Positions 37,140-47,669 of a stretch of 64,000 nt of DNA are shown in pieces. Every line of letters begins with the position of its first letter. Position 1 is the first letter of the stretch. Position numbers and translations under genes: made by a program. Source of the DNA: Phycisphaerae bacterium (lineage in GTDB: Bacteria; Planctomycetota; Phycisphaerae; UBA1845); NCBI GenBank assembly GCA_029260015.1, contig JAJDEB010000036.1, positions 248,001 to 312,000 on the forward strand, in the 5' to 3' direction. The notes beneath the pieces are model-generated. The model had not been told where the DNA came from, did not search any database, and saw only the letters and a list, made by a program, of their open reading frames with translations.

Positions 37140-38000
37140 TTAGACCACCTCGGCCTGCGACTGGCGTATCCATCCAGAATTACCGTCGGGCAATTCTATG
37201 CGATACCAACCTGGACGCTCCTCGAGAATAACGAATTCGACACCCTCGTGCAGTTGCTCACGAAATGCGGCTGCCGATGCTTCGCCGTTTCCCTTGCGAA
37301 CGGTGATGTCGTCTTGAATGGTCACACCCTCGCGAACATGACTGCGATTCCAGGACTCAACCAAGACCGAAGTACCCGCCGACACCCACAGCAACCCAAG
37401 CAGGCATACGACCGGCACGACCCGCGCACGTTTTTGATAGATTCGCAGCGTCAAAAGCAACCAGAATCCGGCATAAGCCAACAAGCACACAGCCAACCGA
37501 ACGCCTGTTGATGTTTCGTAGTGCCAGAAGAACACCGTCTCCCAAATCGCCTTCTCACCGCTCGACTGAATTCGATTGCGTCGCAACGAACGTGCGAATT
37601 CCAGGTTGGCCCGAAGTTGTTCATCTGTGCCGATAAACCGTTGGCCACGTCGATAATGCAGGATCGCTCGCCCGAGGTCATCTGTCTGCAGGTATGCGTT
37701 GGCGAGGTTGTAGTGCAGGTATCCATTTTCAACACCGTCGGCTAGCAATGCTTCAAACCCGTCCGCAGCTTTGCGGAATAGCGCCCGATGTTCGCGGCCA
37801 TTCTCGTCGCGCTGCTGCAATCCGTGGTCATACGCATCGAGCGCCTCAAGCAACACCTGCTCGCGGGCGTCATGGTCCATTGCAAATGTCGGAACCGTCA
37901 CAAACAAACCCATCGCGACTGCGAAAACAGCAATCAACCTCCACGGAGTGCGTACTCGTTGGATGTAAGGCATGATGCTCATAGTTATTTGCGTTTGCAT
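37140..38000 (-). CDS. batE: BatE-like TPR/SH3 protein
   Basis: The 286-residue protein has a signal or membrane helix (about 22-42), tetratricopeptide-like helices (about 60-140; NGYLHYNLANAYLQTDDLGRAILHYRRG), two membrane helices (about 165-190 and 200-220), and a C-terminal SH3-like fold ending in GWYRIELPDGNSGWIRQ. This is the layout of BatE in the aerotolerance operon. The start is ambiguous: ATG 38000 overlaps the end of batD by 16 bases, with further in-frame ATGs at 37982 and 37973. It is last in the moxR-bat series and convergent with the FHA gene. Confidence 0.82.
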   Translation of the reverse strand: MQTQITMSIMPYIQRVRTPWRLIAVFAVAMGLFVTVPTFAMDHDAREQVLLEALDAYDHGLQQRDENGREHRALFRKAADGFEALLADGVENGYLHYNLANAYLQTDDLGRAILHYRRGQRFIGTDEQLRANLEFARSLRRNRIQSSGEKAIWETVFFWHYETSTGVRLAVCLLAYAGFWLLLTLRIYQKRARVVPVVCLLGLLWVSAGTSVLVESWNRSHVREGVTIQDDITVRKGNGEASAAAFREQLHEGVEFVILEERPGWYRIELPDGNSGWIRQSQAEVV

Positions 38001-39793
38001 AATTGCCGTTCGACCTGCTCGATCACCTCACGAGCGCCTGTCGCAAGTTTTGACTGCTCGGCTTGCATCTCCCCGCCAAACTCTGCCGCCTCGCATTCCG
38101 AGATTACGCGATCGACTGCGTCTGTAGTATCCTCCGAGACTTTCGCCTGCGCCAGCGCTTCGACGGCTTCGCTTCGGGTCAGAACTTCCGCCCCCACCTG
38201 CAACCGATCACGAATGTAAACGAGAATGACATTCAGCGCCGTATCCTGAATCGCGCCGTCGCCGCGCGATCGCACAAGTTCGTCGAGTCGGTCCTGCGCC
38301 GTCTTGAATGCGGCGCGTTGGGTGATCAAACCGGAGTTTGAGCGTCGATGTTCGCTGCGCCGCCGCATCAGCAAACAGGCCATGAAAACCAACGGTGAAC
38401 CGACCACCACTGGCGTCGCAAAGCCAATAAGCGTCAATCGCTGGTTGGCAAGCAAGCGGTCAATATTTGAGCGGTTGGCTTCGATCCCTTCGTCTAAACG
38501 AGTCAGCGTCGCCTCGTGCTGCATCGTCGGTTCGCCGGATTGCACAATGTCCATCGTTGACATCTTTTGTGCCGGAGCGACTTCGAGAGGAATCGGATCA
38601 CTGTAAACCGTTTTGAATGTTTCGCTGTCGGTGTCGAAATATGGCAGCGGAATGCCCGGAATTTCCTGAACCTTGTCCGACAACGCTCGCAGGCTCAGCG
38701 AAAACGTCTTGTGCGTTCCTTTGACCACTCCGGGCAAGGTGTCATCGCTGATCTGAAATTGCTCGTTGAAACCCGGCACTTCGCTGAGGAGCGGTGCCCG
38801 CAAATGCTCTAGCTGGCTTGCGCCTTCGACGGTGATGTTGAGGGTAATCGGATCGCCCACGCGAACGTGGTTCGGGGTGGCGGTCGCCACAATCCTGTGT
38901 CCGCCCACCGCACCGCTGTATCCTGGAGGCCGCCCCCGCGTCGGAATGTCCAGCACCTCCACGTTGGTCTCATCCACCGTCGCGAATATCGGTTTCGACT
39001 GCGAAGAACGCACGCTGCCAAACACATCACGCGAAACCTTCAACGGATAATTCACGACGACTCGAACACCACCGGCATCGAGACGACCCGCACGTGTCGG
39101 CCAAATCTTGCGGTTGATTTCGTAAATGTGATAGTCGTGTTTCTTACCGTCGTCGCCGACACGCTGCGACTGAGCCACCTTGACGTCCGGGTTTTGGCGC
39201 GAGACCTGTTCGTCAAAAACGCCCCAGTCCGTCGCATTCTGATCGATCGTCTGCCACATTTCGCGATAGTTTAAATTCGATCGCCCGTGCTGAAATCCTT
39301 TCAGCCACACGCGCAGCGTTACATCGAGCGATTCACCGACGTAAACTTTCTCCTGCGCACCGGTCAATTCGACGAACAGCAAATCGCCCTTGACCGACTT
39401 GGTCACACGAAAGTTCGCCGATCGCGTCGACATCCATTCGCCGTCAACTTCAACTTCGATGCGCGGAATCTGAATGATGCCTTCGCGCGTTGGCGTGACG
39501 TGAAAAAGGTAGCGGGTTGTTTCATCTGTTCCGCCCACCTGCCGCCCGTTGATGATGATGCGACTCGTTCGCGAACTGGTTGACGTGTTGATCAGCTCAG
39601 CCGTCGCTCCGTCCAACTCGGGAAACTCCGGCGCTTCGTGACGCTTATTTGCCGACACATCGACCGCCACTGCAAAGGGCACACCAAGGTACACCTGCGA
39701 CGACTCGGTGAGGAGTTTGGCCTCACCAGCCTGAAGCGCTGGTGTGGCCAATCCCGTCAATAGAACCAGGATGATTGCGAGTCGTTTAATCAT
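37985..39793 (-). CDS. batD: BatD-family (oxygen tolerance) membrane protein
   Basis: The 602-residue protein has a signal peptide (about 1-22) and a long periplasmic beta-sandwich region with the YVGESLDVTLRVWLKG and VRVGDPITLNITVEG repeats. A membrane helix lies near residue 455-475 (LIGFATPVVVGSPLVFMACLL) and a helical cytoplasmic tail follows. This matches BatD/DUF4381-type architecture. Bat proteins are named for aerotolerance in Bacteroides; the mechanism is not established. It starts one base after the preceding batC stop and is followed by batE. Confidence 0.85.
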   Translation of the reverse strand: MIKRLAIILVLLTGLATPALQAGEAKLLTESSQVYLGVPFAVAVDVSANKRHEAPEFPELDGATAELINTSTSSRTSRIIINGRQVGGTDETTRYLFHVTPTREGIIQIPRIEVEVDGEWMSTRSANFRVTKSVKGDLLFVELTGAQEKVYVGESLDVTLRVWLKGFQHGRSNLNYREMWQTIDQNATDWGVFDEQVSRQNPDVKVAQSQRVGDDGKKHDYHIYEINRKIWPTRAGRLDAGGVRVVVNYPLKVSRDVFGSVRSSQSKPIFATVDETNVEVLDIPTRGRPPGYSGAVGGHRIVATATPNHVRVGDPITLNITVEGASQLEHLRAPLLSEVPGFNEQFQISDDTLPGVVKGTHKTFSLSLRALSDKVQEIPGIPLPYFDTDSETFKTVYSDPIPLEVAPAQKMSTMDIVQSGEPTMQHEATLTRLDEGIEANRSNIDRLLANQRLTLIGFATPVVVGSPLVFMACLLMRRRSEHRRSNSGLITQRAAFKTAQDRLDELVRSRGDGAIQDTALNVILVYIRDRLQVGAEVLTRSEAVEALAQAKVSEDTTDAVDRVISECEAAEFGGEMQAEQSKLATGAREVIEQVERQLCKRK

Positions 39794-40735
39794 CTACCAG
39801 TCTTTCTGTACCGGAACTTGCCGAACCCGCATGCGCCGTTTGTTTTCATCACGGCGCTGTGCTTCTTTGTCGCGAACGGCTTGTAGCATTTTCGCCAGTT
39901 CTTCTTGTGTCAGCTTCTGCTCTTGCGGCTGTCCGGCTTGCTGCTGCTGATCTTGCGGGTTTTGCTGCTGGTCATCCTGCTGCGATTCGTTCTGCTGATC
40001 CTTATTCTGCTCGCCCTGAGATTCTTGATCCTTCTTCTCGTCCCCTTTTTCACCCTCTTGCTTTTCTTGTTCGTTCTGCTCGTCTTGCTCTTGCTGATCC
40101 TGCTGACCGTCCTTGTCTTGCTGATCTTCGTTTTTCTCTCCGTCCTGCTTTTCTTGGTTTTCTTGATCTTGATTTTGATCGTTTTGCTCTTGATTTTGCT
40201 GATCCTGTTTTTCCTGCTCCTGCTTCTGCTTATCGAGCAGGTCCTTGATCAAGAGCTGGGCGATCTCAATGTTGGCTCGGGCGTCGGTGTCTTCCGAATC
40301 GAGTTCAAGCGCGTCGCGATAATGAAAGATAGCCGAGCGAGCCGACTCGATCGCCTCCTCAAGGTCCGACATTTTCTCAAGCGCTTCGCTGTAGGCCACA
40401 TTGCCAAGGTTGTACTTCGTCTTCGCCTCCAAGGATAAGTCTCGGGTCTTCAACGCCGAGCTAAAAAACGCCCGGGCAGCAGAAAAGTCGCGCTGACGAT
40501 ACGACGCCAATCCCCGGTTGTACGCAATCTCCGGACACTCCGGGCATTTGAGTTCGGCTTCGGTAAACTCCTCTTGAGCTTTATCGTAGTCACCGCTTTG
40601 GTAGGCTTCGATCGCCGCGCTGACATGCTTTGCGGCCACGCGATCTGCTGCCACTGCGCAAACCGGCGCACACAACCCCGCAATCAGCACCGCTACCAGA
40701 CTCGCCTGCATCAAACGTTTCAATTCAATCATCAT
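39794..40735 (-). CDS. batC: BatC-like TPR protein with Gln/Glu/Lys-rich tail
   Basis: The 313-residue protein has a signal peptide, TPR units (about 45-155; AAIEAYQSGDYDKAQEEFTEAE, PEIAYNRGLASYRQRDF, TKYNLGNVAYSEAL), and a remarkable low-complexity region (about 165-280) made mainly of Gln, Glu, Lys, Asp and Asn, then a basic end. Such tails are common in BatC-like proteins. The ATG at 40735 has a GGGGGCG sequence just upstream; it overlaps the end of batB by 11 bases. An ATG at 40732 follows at once. The encoding DNA is a run of CTG/TTC-type triplets on the plus strand. Confidence 0.82.
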   Translation of the reverse strand: MMIELKRLMQASLVAVLIAGLCAPVCAVAADRVAAKHVSAAIEAYQSGDYDKAQEEFTEAELKCPECPEIAYNRGLASYRQRDFSAARAFFSSALKTRDLSLEAKTKYNLGNVAYSEALEKMSDLEEAIESARSAIFHYRDALELDSEDTDARANIEIAQLLIKDLLDKQKQEQEKQDQQNQEQNDQNQDQENQEKQDGEKNEDQQDKDGQQDQQEQDEQNEQEKQEGEKGDEKKDQESQGEQNKDQQNESQQDDQQQNPQDQQQQAGQPQEQKLTQEELAKMLQAVRDKEAQRRDENKRRMRVRQVPVQKDW

Positions 40736-41765
40736 TCGCCCCCGATTCAACACCAGAAGCCGCTTTGCGATCGCTCATCAGCGTTTCGATGACAAGCAAC
40801 AGCAACGCCAACCCCGCAAACCACTGAAAGCGGGCATACTGCATCTCCTTACGCGACATCTCCAACTCACGGGCCTCAACCTTGCGACGGATGTGTTCCT
40901 CGTATAGTACGCGAAAGTCGGCATCGGACGTGCCCATGGGATAGTAATCACCACCGCCCTCGATGGCCATCTCCTGCAGCGTCGTCACGTCGAGCTTCGA
41001 CCAAACCTGCTCGCCTTGATATTGCACATATTGCGATTGGCCGCTCTTTTGTGTGGGGATTCTGGCCCCTTGCGACGCATCACCCACGCCAACAGTAAAC
41101 ACGCGAATCTTCTTATTCTGCCAAGCGTCGCGGGCGGCTTCGACTGGGAAAGATTCCTGATCTTCACCATCGGTGATCAGCAGGATGGCTTTGTGTCCCT
41201 TTTGATTGTCCGAAAAACTATCCGCCGCTTCACGAATCGCGTCGCCGATCAGCGAACCACCTCGGGCTGCACTGCTCGTGTCCACTTCGTTGAGGGCCAT
41301 CCGGTATGCACCGTAGTTGATGGTTAGCGGACACGTTAGTGACGCATTGCCTGCGAACGTCACCAGACCGATGCGATCGCCCTTCAACCCCCCGAGCATG
41401 TCGCCCAATTCGAACTTGGCCCGCTCCAGACGATTCGGGGCGATGTCGTTGGCCAACATCGATCGCGACACGTCTAGGCAGACCATGATGTCGATGCCCA
41501 TCCTTTGAAGCTGTACGATTTTGCGTCCCCAGCGCGGACCCGTCGCCGCAAGAATTAAGAACGCAATCGATCCAAGCAAGATCACCGCTTTGATTTTCTG
41601 ACGCCGGATGCTGACAGTTGGCATCAACCGCTCGAACAAGTTCACCGTTGCAAAGATGCGCATCGCCCGCGACTTTCGCGAGAAACCGTACACGAACAAT
41701 CCGGCGAGCATGGGCACCAGCCAGAGCAGATGCAGATACTGGTTGTTATCAAGTTTGAAATCCAT
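40725..41765 (-). CDS. batB: BatB-like von Willebrand factor A domain protein
   Basis: The 346-residue membrane protein has an N-terminal helix pair (about 8-30 and 55-75), a VWA domain (about 90-290) with the metal-ion-dependent adhesion site DVSRS near residue 97, and TDGEDQ near 200, and a C-terminal helix (WFAGLALLLLVIETL). This is the BatB layout; it pairs with BatA. It is 15 bases downstream of the batA stop. Confidence 0.87.
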   Translation of the reverse strand: MDFKLDNNQYLHLLWLVPMLAGLFVYGFSRKSRAMRIFATVNLFERLMPTVSIRRQKIKAVILLGSIAFLILAATGPRWGRKIVQLQRMGIDIMVCLDVSRSMLANDIAPNRLERAKFELGDMLGGLKGDRIGLVTFAGNASLTCPLTINYGAYRMALNEVDTSSAARGGSLIGDAIREAADSFSDNQKGHKAILLITDGEDQESFPVEAARDAWQNKKIRVFTVGVGDASQGARIPTQKSGQSQYVQYQGEQVWSKLDVTTLQEMAIEGGGDYYPMGTSDADFRVLYEEHIRRKVEARELEMSRKEMQYARFQWFAGLALLLLVIETLMSDRKAASGVESGANDD

Positions 41766-41780
41766 CTCGTGTCAGCCCGT

Positions 41781-42890
41781 CTAGGGTACCTTGCGAAAAC
41801 GCGTATTGGTTAAAATCACTTCCAACGCCAAACACACCAGCGCCACCAAAAGCAGCGGTGGATAGCGCATCGCACCAATGGTGACCCATTGAGTAGCCAT
41901 CTCCGCGTGCTGCAGGTAACGCTTCTCTTCGGTTTCGGTCTTTTCCAACTCGTCGATGCGCGCGTAGATTTCTTGAAGCGACTCGGTATCGGTCGCGCGG
42001 AAGTACTCTCCGCCGGTGGTTTTGGCGATTTCTTTGAGCGTCGGCTCGTCAATATTCACCCGAATATCCACCAGCGTGTCGCGGCCGAGAAAGTCGACGC
42101 CCGGGGCTTTGGCAATCCCCCGTGTTCCCACACCGATCGTATACACCTTGATGTCTGCGGATTGGGCCAGGTCCGCGCCTTGTTGCGGCGTCAAATCGCC
42201 GCGGGTTTGCTCTCCATCCGTCAACAGAACCAGCACCTTGCTCTTGATCCGATTGGCGCTCAGCGCTTCGCGGCGTTTGGTCATGTCTTCCATCCGCAAA
42301 ACGCCCAGCGCAATCGCGTCACCGATCGCGGTACCGTCTTCCTGCCGCGATTCTTCGCGGGCTACGATTCGAGTTTTCTGCAGCGTATCGGTCAGGTATG
42401 CATGGTCGAGCGTCAGCGGGCAGCGACTGTCAGCGTATGCGGCGAACGTGATCATTCCGATCAAGTCATCGGGCCTGCCGCCCAATTCGGTATCTTCATC
42501 ACCCTGCACAAATTGCGTTGCCACATGCTTGATCGCTTCGAGGCGATCGACTGGTTTTCCGTCGATTTTGAAATCAAGAGCCCGCATGCTGCCCGACCGA
42601 TCGACGAGCAGTTGAATCGCCACACCTTCCGACACGATCCGCGTTTCTTCGTCACCTTTCTGCGGCCGGGCCAGACATATGACCATGACGATGACCGCGA
42701 TGGTACGAAGCAACGGAATCAAAAAGCGCATCCGCACCGCCCACGACCGCCCCTGTGTCCGCAGATTCTCCAACGACGAAAACCGAATCGCGGCGTGACG
42801 ATGCTGCCTGCGCCAGCGCCACCACACCAGCGGCACCAACACCAGCAGCGTTAGCATCATCGGTCGATCGAATGTGATTCCCGTAAACAT
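41781..42890 (-). CDS. batA: BatA-like von Willebrand factor A domain protein
   Basis: The 369-residue protein has two N-terminal membrane helices (about 8-25 and 55-75), a VWA domain with a clear MIDAS DRSGSM (near residue 97) and LLTDGEQTRG (near 225), and a C-terminal helix (YPPLLLVALVCLALEVIL). It begins immediately after the stop of the preceding lipoprotein gene with no gap. Family knowledge places BatA with MoxR ATPases in envelope quality or stress functions. Confidence 0.88.
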   Translation of the reverse strand: MFTGITFDRPMMLTLLVLVPLVWWRWRRQHRHAAIRFSSLENLRTQGRSWAVRMRFLIPLLRTIAVIVMVICLARPQKGDEETRIVSEGVAIQLLVDRSGSMRALDFKIDGKPVDRLEAIKHVATQFVQGDEDTELGGRPDDLIGMITFAAYADSRCPLTLDHAYLTDTLQKTRIVAREESRQEDGTAIGDAIALGVLRMEDMTKRREALSANRIKSKVLVLLTDGEQTRGDLTPQQGADLAQSADIKVYTIGVGTRGIAKAPGVDFLGRDTLVDIRVNIDEPTLKEIAKTTGGEYFRATDTESLQEIYARIDELEKTETEEKRYLQHAEMATQWVTIGAMRYPPLLLVALVCLALEVILTNTRFRKVP

Positions 42891-43988
42891 TTAAGCAGCC
42901 ACCTCCGCCGGTGAAGTGTCTGTTCTCTGAACAGTCGTCGCACGCGATCCCGGTTTGGTGCGATCGACAAAATCGCGAGCCGCATTAAACACGGTCTCGA
43001 TTTCAGGCGTGCTTGGTTCATACAGCGTGTACTTCACCATGTCGCATGCCGACAGGAACTCTTTGAGATGCGCCTGGTACGCATCATTGAGCGCATCTGA
43101 CGTTCGCATTTCTTCGAGGAATTCTTCGGTGGTGCGCTCGGGGGCCATCAATCCGAAACGCAGTTCGATGTACGTTCGTGTGATTTCGCTGAGTCGGTAG
43201 TAGAACGGTTTCAACTTACCGGCTTCGATCAACCCGGAGGCAGCCAACGCCTTCAACTGTCCAAACGCCCATTCGTGCGGAGGAATGGTGACCACGCGTT
43301 GACCGCGCAACCGATGGCGGCGAACTAACACAACAGCAATTGCGGCCAACGGACCGACAACGCCTACAATCACGCCGGTCCACGCCAGCCACGCCCACGT
43401 TTGATCTACCGGCAACTCTACGGCTGCCTTCACATCGCGAAACTTCGCCGGATCGAATTCACCTTCGAGCAGCGACTTGACTTCAACCGTGATCGGTTCG
43501 GTGGTCAGTTCTGCAGCCGCAAGTTCGCCCTTGGATGGCTCGCCCGACGATGCCTCCCTTGCGTCAACGTATTCCACCGTGACACCGGCGATGACGTAGC
43601 TTCCCGAAAGGAACGAATCGAGCTTGTATATGTGGGTGAACCGACGTTTGTCGTTGTCGAGAATTTCTACCGGTTCCTCACGGAAGTCGCGGATTTCAAA
43701 TTGGCTTTGAATCGCTCCGTACTTCGGCATGGTCACTTCGATGCCATCGTCTGCGGTCACTTCGATGCGAAGTTCCAACTGCTCGGCGATCGAGATCGAA
43801 TCGCGGCCGGCTGTCACGGTCAGCTTGATCGGACCGCGGTCAACTTCCTGCACAATCGGTTTGACTTTCGCCTGGTCGCCTTCGTCGTTGACGCTCGCCT
43901 GATCGCAAGCGCCGACAAATGCCAATAAAAGTACCGGAGCGATGGTGTTTAAGCATCGCCAATTGCAATGGAAACCCGTACGTCTCAT
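42891..43988 (-). CDS. Lipoprotein of the bat operon with BatD/DUF4381-like features
   Basis: The 365-residue protein has an export signal ending in a lipobox-like AFVGAC (near residue 28), a periplasmic BatD-like beta domain (about 50-180), one membrane helix (about 203-225: TWAWLAWTGVIVGVVGPLAAIAVVL), and a helical cytoplasmic domain (about 240-350: WAFGQLKALAASGL, FYYRLSEITRTYIELRFG, TTEEFLEEM) typical of DUF4381-type proteins in such operons. It overlaps the parvulin gene end by four bases (ATGA), so translation is coupled. Confidence 0.75.
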   Translation of the reverse strand: MRRTGFHCNWRCLNTIAPVLLLAFVGACDQASVNDEGDQAKVKPIVQEVDRGPIKLTVTAGRDSISIAEQLELRIEVTADDGIEVTMPKYGAIQSQFEIRDFREEPVEILDNDKRRFTHIYKLDSFLSGSYVIAGVTVEYVDAREASSGEPSKGELAAAELTTEPITVEVKSLLEGEFDPAKFRDVKAAVELPVDQTWAWLAWTGVIVGVVGPLAAIAVVLVRRHRLRGQRVVTIPPHEWAFGQLKALAASGLIEAGKLKPFYYRLSEITRTYIELRFGLMAPERTTEEFLEEMRTSDALNDAYQAHLKEFLSACDMVKYTLYEPSTPEIETVFNAARDFVDRTKPGSRATTVQRTDTSPAEVAA

Positions 43989-45439
43989 GGCGTCGCCGTA
44001 TCCTCCGAGACACCTTGACTATCGTTGACCTGATTCGACGGCGTAGCGCTAGCCGCTGCTGGTACACCGAGTGCTTCCGGATAGAACTTTACTTGGCTGG
44101 CTTCTAGCAACTCGTTGACAAACTGCTCAGAAACCTCGCGATTGCGGGCAGCAACAGTATCTTGATAAACCTGATCGCGAATGTCTTCGAGCGGTTGTTC
44201 TAATCGTTCACGGTGCGACACAATCTTGATGACGTGCCAACCAGCCGGACTCTCGTACGGTTGATCGAGAATCTGGCTCGCTTCGCCTTCACGAATCGTG
44301 GCATGCAGTTCCGCATTGGCCCCGAACATCGGTACGAGTTCGCCTTTAGCCGACACGGGCGTCGGCACGATTCCCATATTGTCTTTGGTCCTTGCGTCCT
44401 TCGATTCGCTCTTGGCGATGTCTTCAAATGACGCCCCATCCTTAGTCCTTTGGATCACATCGTTGGCCGCGGCTTCGCTCTCGCACAGAATGTGACCGAT
44501 GAACGTAGCTGCCGGCTGGGCGTAGCGATCGGTGTTGGCACGATAAAACCGCTCGACATCTTCATCCGTCACGGTCCCGCGTTTGGTCGACTCTTCGAAC
44601 AAAAGCGATTGCCCTAGGATTCCATCAGCCACCGACTGCAGTCGATCGCGAAACTCGGCGCTCTTGTCCAACTCGCGTTTGCGGGCTTCCTGTGCTAAAA
44701 CGCGCATCCCCACGATCCGCTGCAATTCCCGCTGGCGGAATTGCGGATCGGCGAACTGTTCGTGGGCACGGCGTCGCAAGGCGTTTTGATCCTCTGCCGA
44801 CAGCCCCAATCGAGAATTGACGGCCATCTCGATCTGATTGGAAAGCAGTTGATCAAACTCAGCCACCGTGATCTTCTGTCCGTCAACTTCCGCGACAACC
44901 TGTTGACCCCTCGTACCGTTTTCGTCACCGCCGATCGTGGCGCGGTCGGCCATCTCTCTGGCGACTTCAGCCCATCGACCGAGTTTGCGCAGACATTCCA
45001 CGCGCCGAAGGCTGATTTCCTGAATCAAATCCGGCGAACTGTCGCCCAGCATCTTCTCAGCCAACGCAAATTGAGCGAAGGCCTTGTCGTACTGACCGGC
45101 GGATTGGCGCAGCTTGGCCACGCGATAGCGCACGTTACCTGCCTCGAGATCGGTCAGCTTCGACATTTGCAGATAACGTTCCCAAAGGTCAGCCGCCTCG
45201 GAGTTAATATTCTTATTCTCGAGATCGATCGCGACACTTTTGATTTGATCCGCACCGGGCATCCCCGATCCGCTGCCATTGCGCGATGTGTCGATCGTCC
45301 CGGGAGGGGCGACGAAAAACCGCATCACGTTGACGACGAGTAGGATCAACAGCAATACAAACGCCAACCCGCTCAATCCGCCGCGATTGGGCGAAGGATC
45401 TTTGGCTTGGGGCACTTCAAGATTCAAAGGCGTAGTCAT
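43985..45439 (-). CDS. Membrane-anchored peptidyl-prolyl isomerase (PpiC/parvulin, SurA-PrsA-like)
   Basis: The 484-residue protein has a single N-terminal membrane anchor (about 23-45), a TPR-like helical segment (about 75-155), a SurA/PrsA-N-like helical domain (about 185-300: TVAEFDQLLSNQIEMA), and a PpiC rotamase domain (about 315-415: GHILCESEAAANDVIQR, SPAGWHVIKI). It would act in the periplasm to fold exported proteins. Its presence between DUF58 and bat genes is unusual for classical bat operons, but spacing (2 bases from DUF58, ATGA overlap after) shows it belongs to the transcript. Confidence 0.86.
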   Translation of the reverse strand: MTTPLNLEVPQAKDPSPNRGGLSGLAFVLLLILLVVNVMRFFVAPPGTIDTSRNGSGSGMPGADQIKSVAIDLENKNINSEAADLWERYLQMSKLTDLEAGNVRYRVAKLRQSAGQYDKAFAQFALAEKMLGDSSPDLIQEISLRRVECLRKLGRWAEVAREMADRATIGGDENGTRGQQVVAEVDGQKITVAEFDQLLSNQIEMAVNSRLGLSAEDQNALRRRAHEQFADPQFRQRELQRIVGMRVLAQEARKRELDKSAEFRDRLQSVADGILGQSLLFEESTKRGTVTDEDVERFYRANTDRYAQPAATFIGHILCESEAAANDVIQRTKDGASFEDIAKSESKDARTKDNMGIVPTPVSAKGELVPMFGANAELHATIREGEASQILDQPYESPAGWHVIKIVSHRERLEQPLEDIRDQVYQDTVAARNREVSEQFVNELLEASQVKFYPEALGVPAAASATPSNQVNDSQGVSEDTATP

Positions 45440-45441
45440 GG

Positions 45442-46317
45442 TTACAGTCGCGCCTCCCTCGCCAGAAAAAATCGCCTGAGCGGTTCGGTAAATGATTCGC
45501 CGGTCTTGACGTGTATGGCGTCCATTTTCATTTTGCGAAACAGCGTGTCGCGTTCGTCCATGTTGCTGACCGCTTTCATTGAGTAGTTGCGACGCAGCGC
45601 CGCGCTTGACGTATCGACAATGATCGTCTCGCCCGTTTCCGCGTCCATCAGTTCGATCATTCCGATGTTCGGAAGTTCCATCTCCCGCTGATCGCTGATC
45701 GAAATTGGAATAACGTCGTGCCGCTTCCGCGCAATGCGCATGGCGTTTTCAAATCCACTGGCTTGAAAATCACTGACCAGAAAAACCACGCTTCGTTTGC
45801 GGAATGTCTTGTTGAGAAAATCAAACAACATCGAGAGATCGGTCCCCCGACTCTTGGGTTGCAGGTACAAAAGCTCACGAATCACACGCAGCACATGGTT
45901 GGCGCCCTTGCGCGGTGGCAGAAATGCTTCGATCTGATCGGTGAAACAGATCATCCCGACCTTGTCGTTGTTGCGGATCGCCGAAAACGCGAGCGTCGCA
46001 CAAATCTCAGCCGCCAATTCTCGCTTCACCTGCTCGGCTGTTCCGAAATCGTTTGACGGGCTCATATCCACAAGCAGCAACACCGTCAGCTCGCGCTCTT
46101 CACGAAAGCGTTTGACGTGCGGTTTGCCATAGCGGGCGGTCACGTTGCGATCGATCGTGCGGACATCGTCGCCGATCTGGTATTCACGCACTTCCTCGAA
46201 CTCCATCCCGCGCCCCTTGAACGCGGAATGATACTGACCAGCCAGCACGTCGTTGACCATGTGCGACGTGCGGATTTCAATGCGACGGATTTTCTTGAGT
46301 AACTCTTTCGGAATCAT
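45442..46317 (-). CDS. DUF58 domain protein
   Basis: The 291-residue cytoplasmic protein carries the DUF58 hallmark GRGMEFEEVREYQIGDDVRTID (about 36-57) and a degenerate VWA-like region with LLLVDMSPSNDFG (near 85). DUF58 proteins occur with MoxR ATPases and Bat VWA proteins. It lies 114 bases downstream of the moxR stop and ends 2 bases before the parvulin gene. The ATG fits the family N-terminus (MIPKELLKKIRRIEIRTSHMV). Confidence 0.92.
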   Translation of the reverse strand: MIPKELLKKIRRIEIRTSHMVNDVLAGQYHSAFKGRGMEFEEVREYQIGDDVRTIDRNVTARYGKPHVKRFREERELTVLLLVDMSPSNDFGTAEQVKRELAAEICATLAFSAIRNNDKVGMICFTDQIEAFLPPRKGANHVLRVIRELLYLQPKSRGTDLSMLFDFLNKTFRKRSVVFLVSDFQASGFENAMRIARKRHDVIPISISDQREMELPNIGMIELMDAETGETIIVDTSSAALRRNYSMKAVSNMDERDTLFRKMKMDAIHVKTGESFTEPLRRFFLAREARL

Positions 46318-46431
46318 CGAAGCTCACGGGTGATGGTTTTGATTTCAACAACGATCGCGTTCAAGACCAATAAGCTTTCGGCACTGGGACCGACCGAACC
46401 CAACCGACTCAGTCTTATGCTATCGTGCCTT

Positions 46432-47430
<999 letters not shown>

Positions 47431-47669
47431 CGATTAAGCATCCTCCTACAGCACCAAATTTCGCCAATTCCAAAGCCCCGAATCCTAACACTCCAAGCCA
47501 GCAGACGCAAAGTATCTCCGCCCCCTGTCAACCTATGTGTCGAAAGCTGTAATGTCCGTAACACAAGCGCAACATCGGCAGCGATCTTCGTGCCAAGGAA
47601 ACCAATATTCGTTCCAGGATTTGATTAAAACAAAGTCTTGATAGTGGCGGGAACCTATGGCGTGTGGCA

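Noticed and set aside
39905..40438. Leu-rich plus-strand frame resembling a membrane protein
   Set aside because: It is the antisense reading of the Gln/Glu/Lys-rich BatC tail (CTG/CTT codons), not a real membrane protein.
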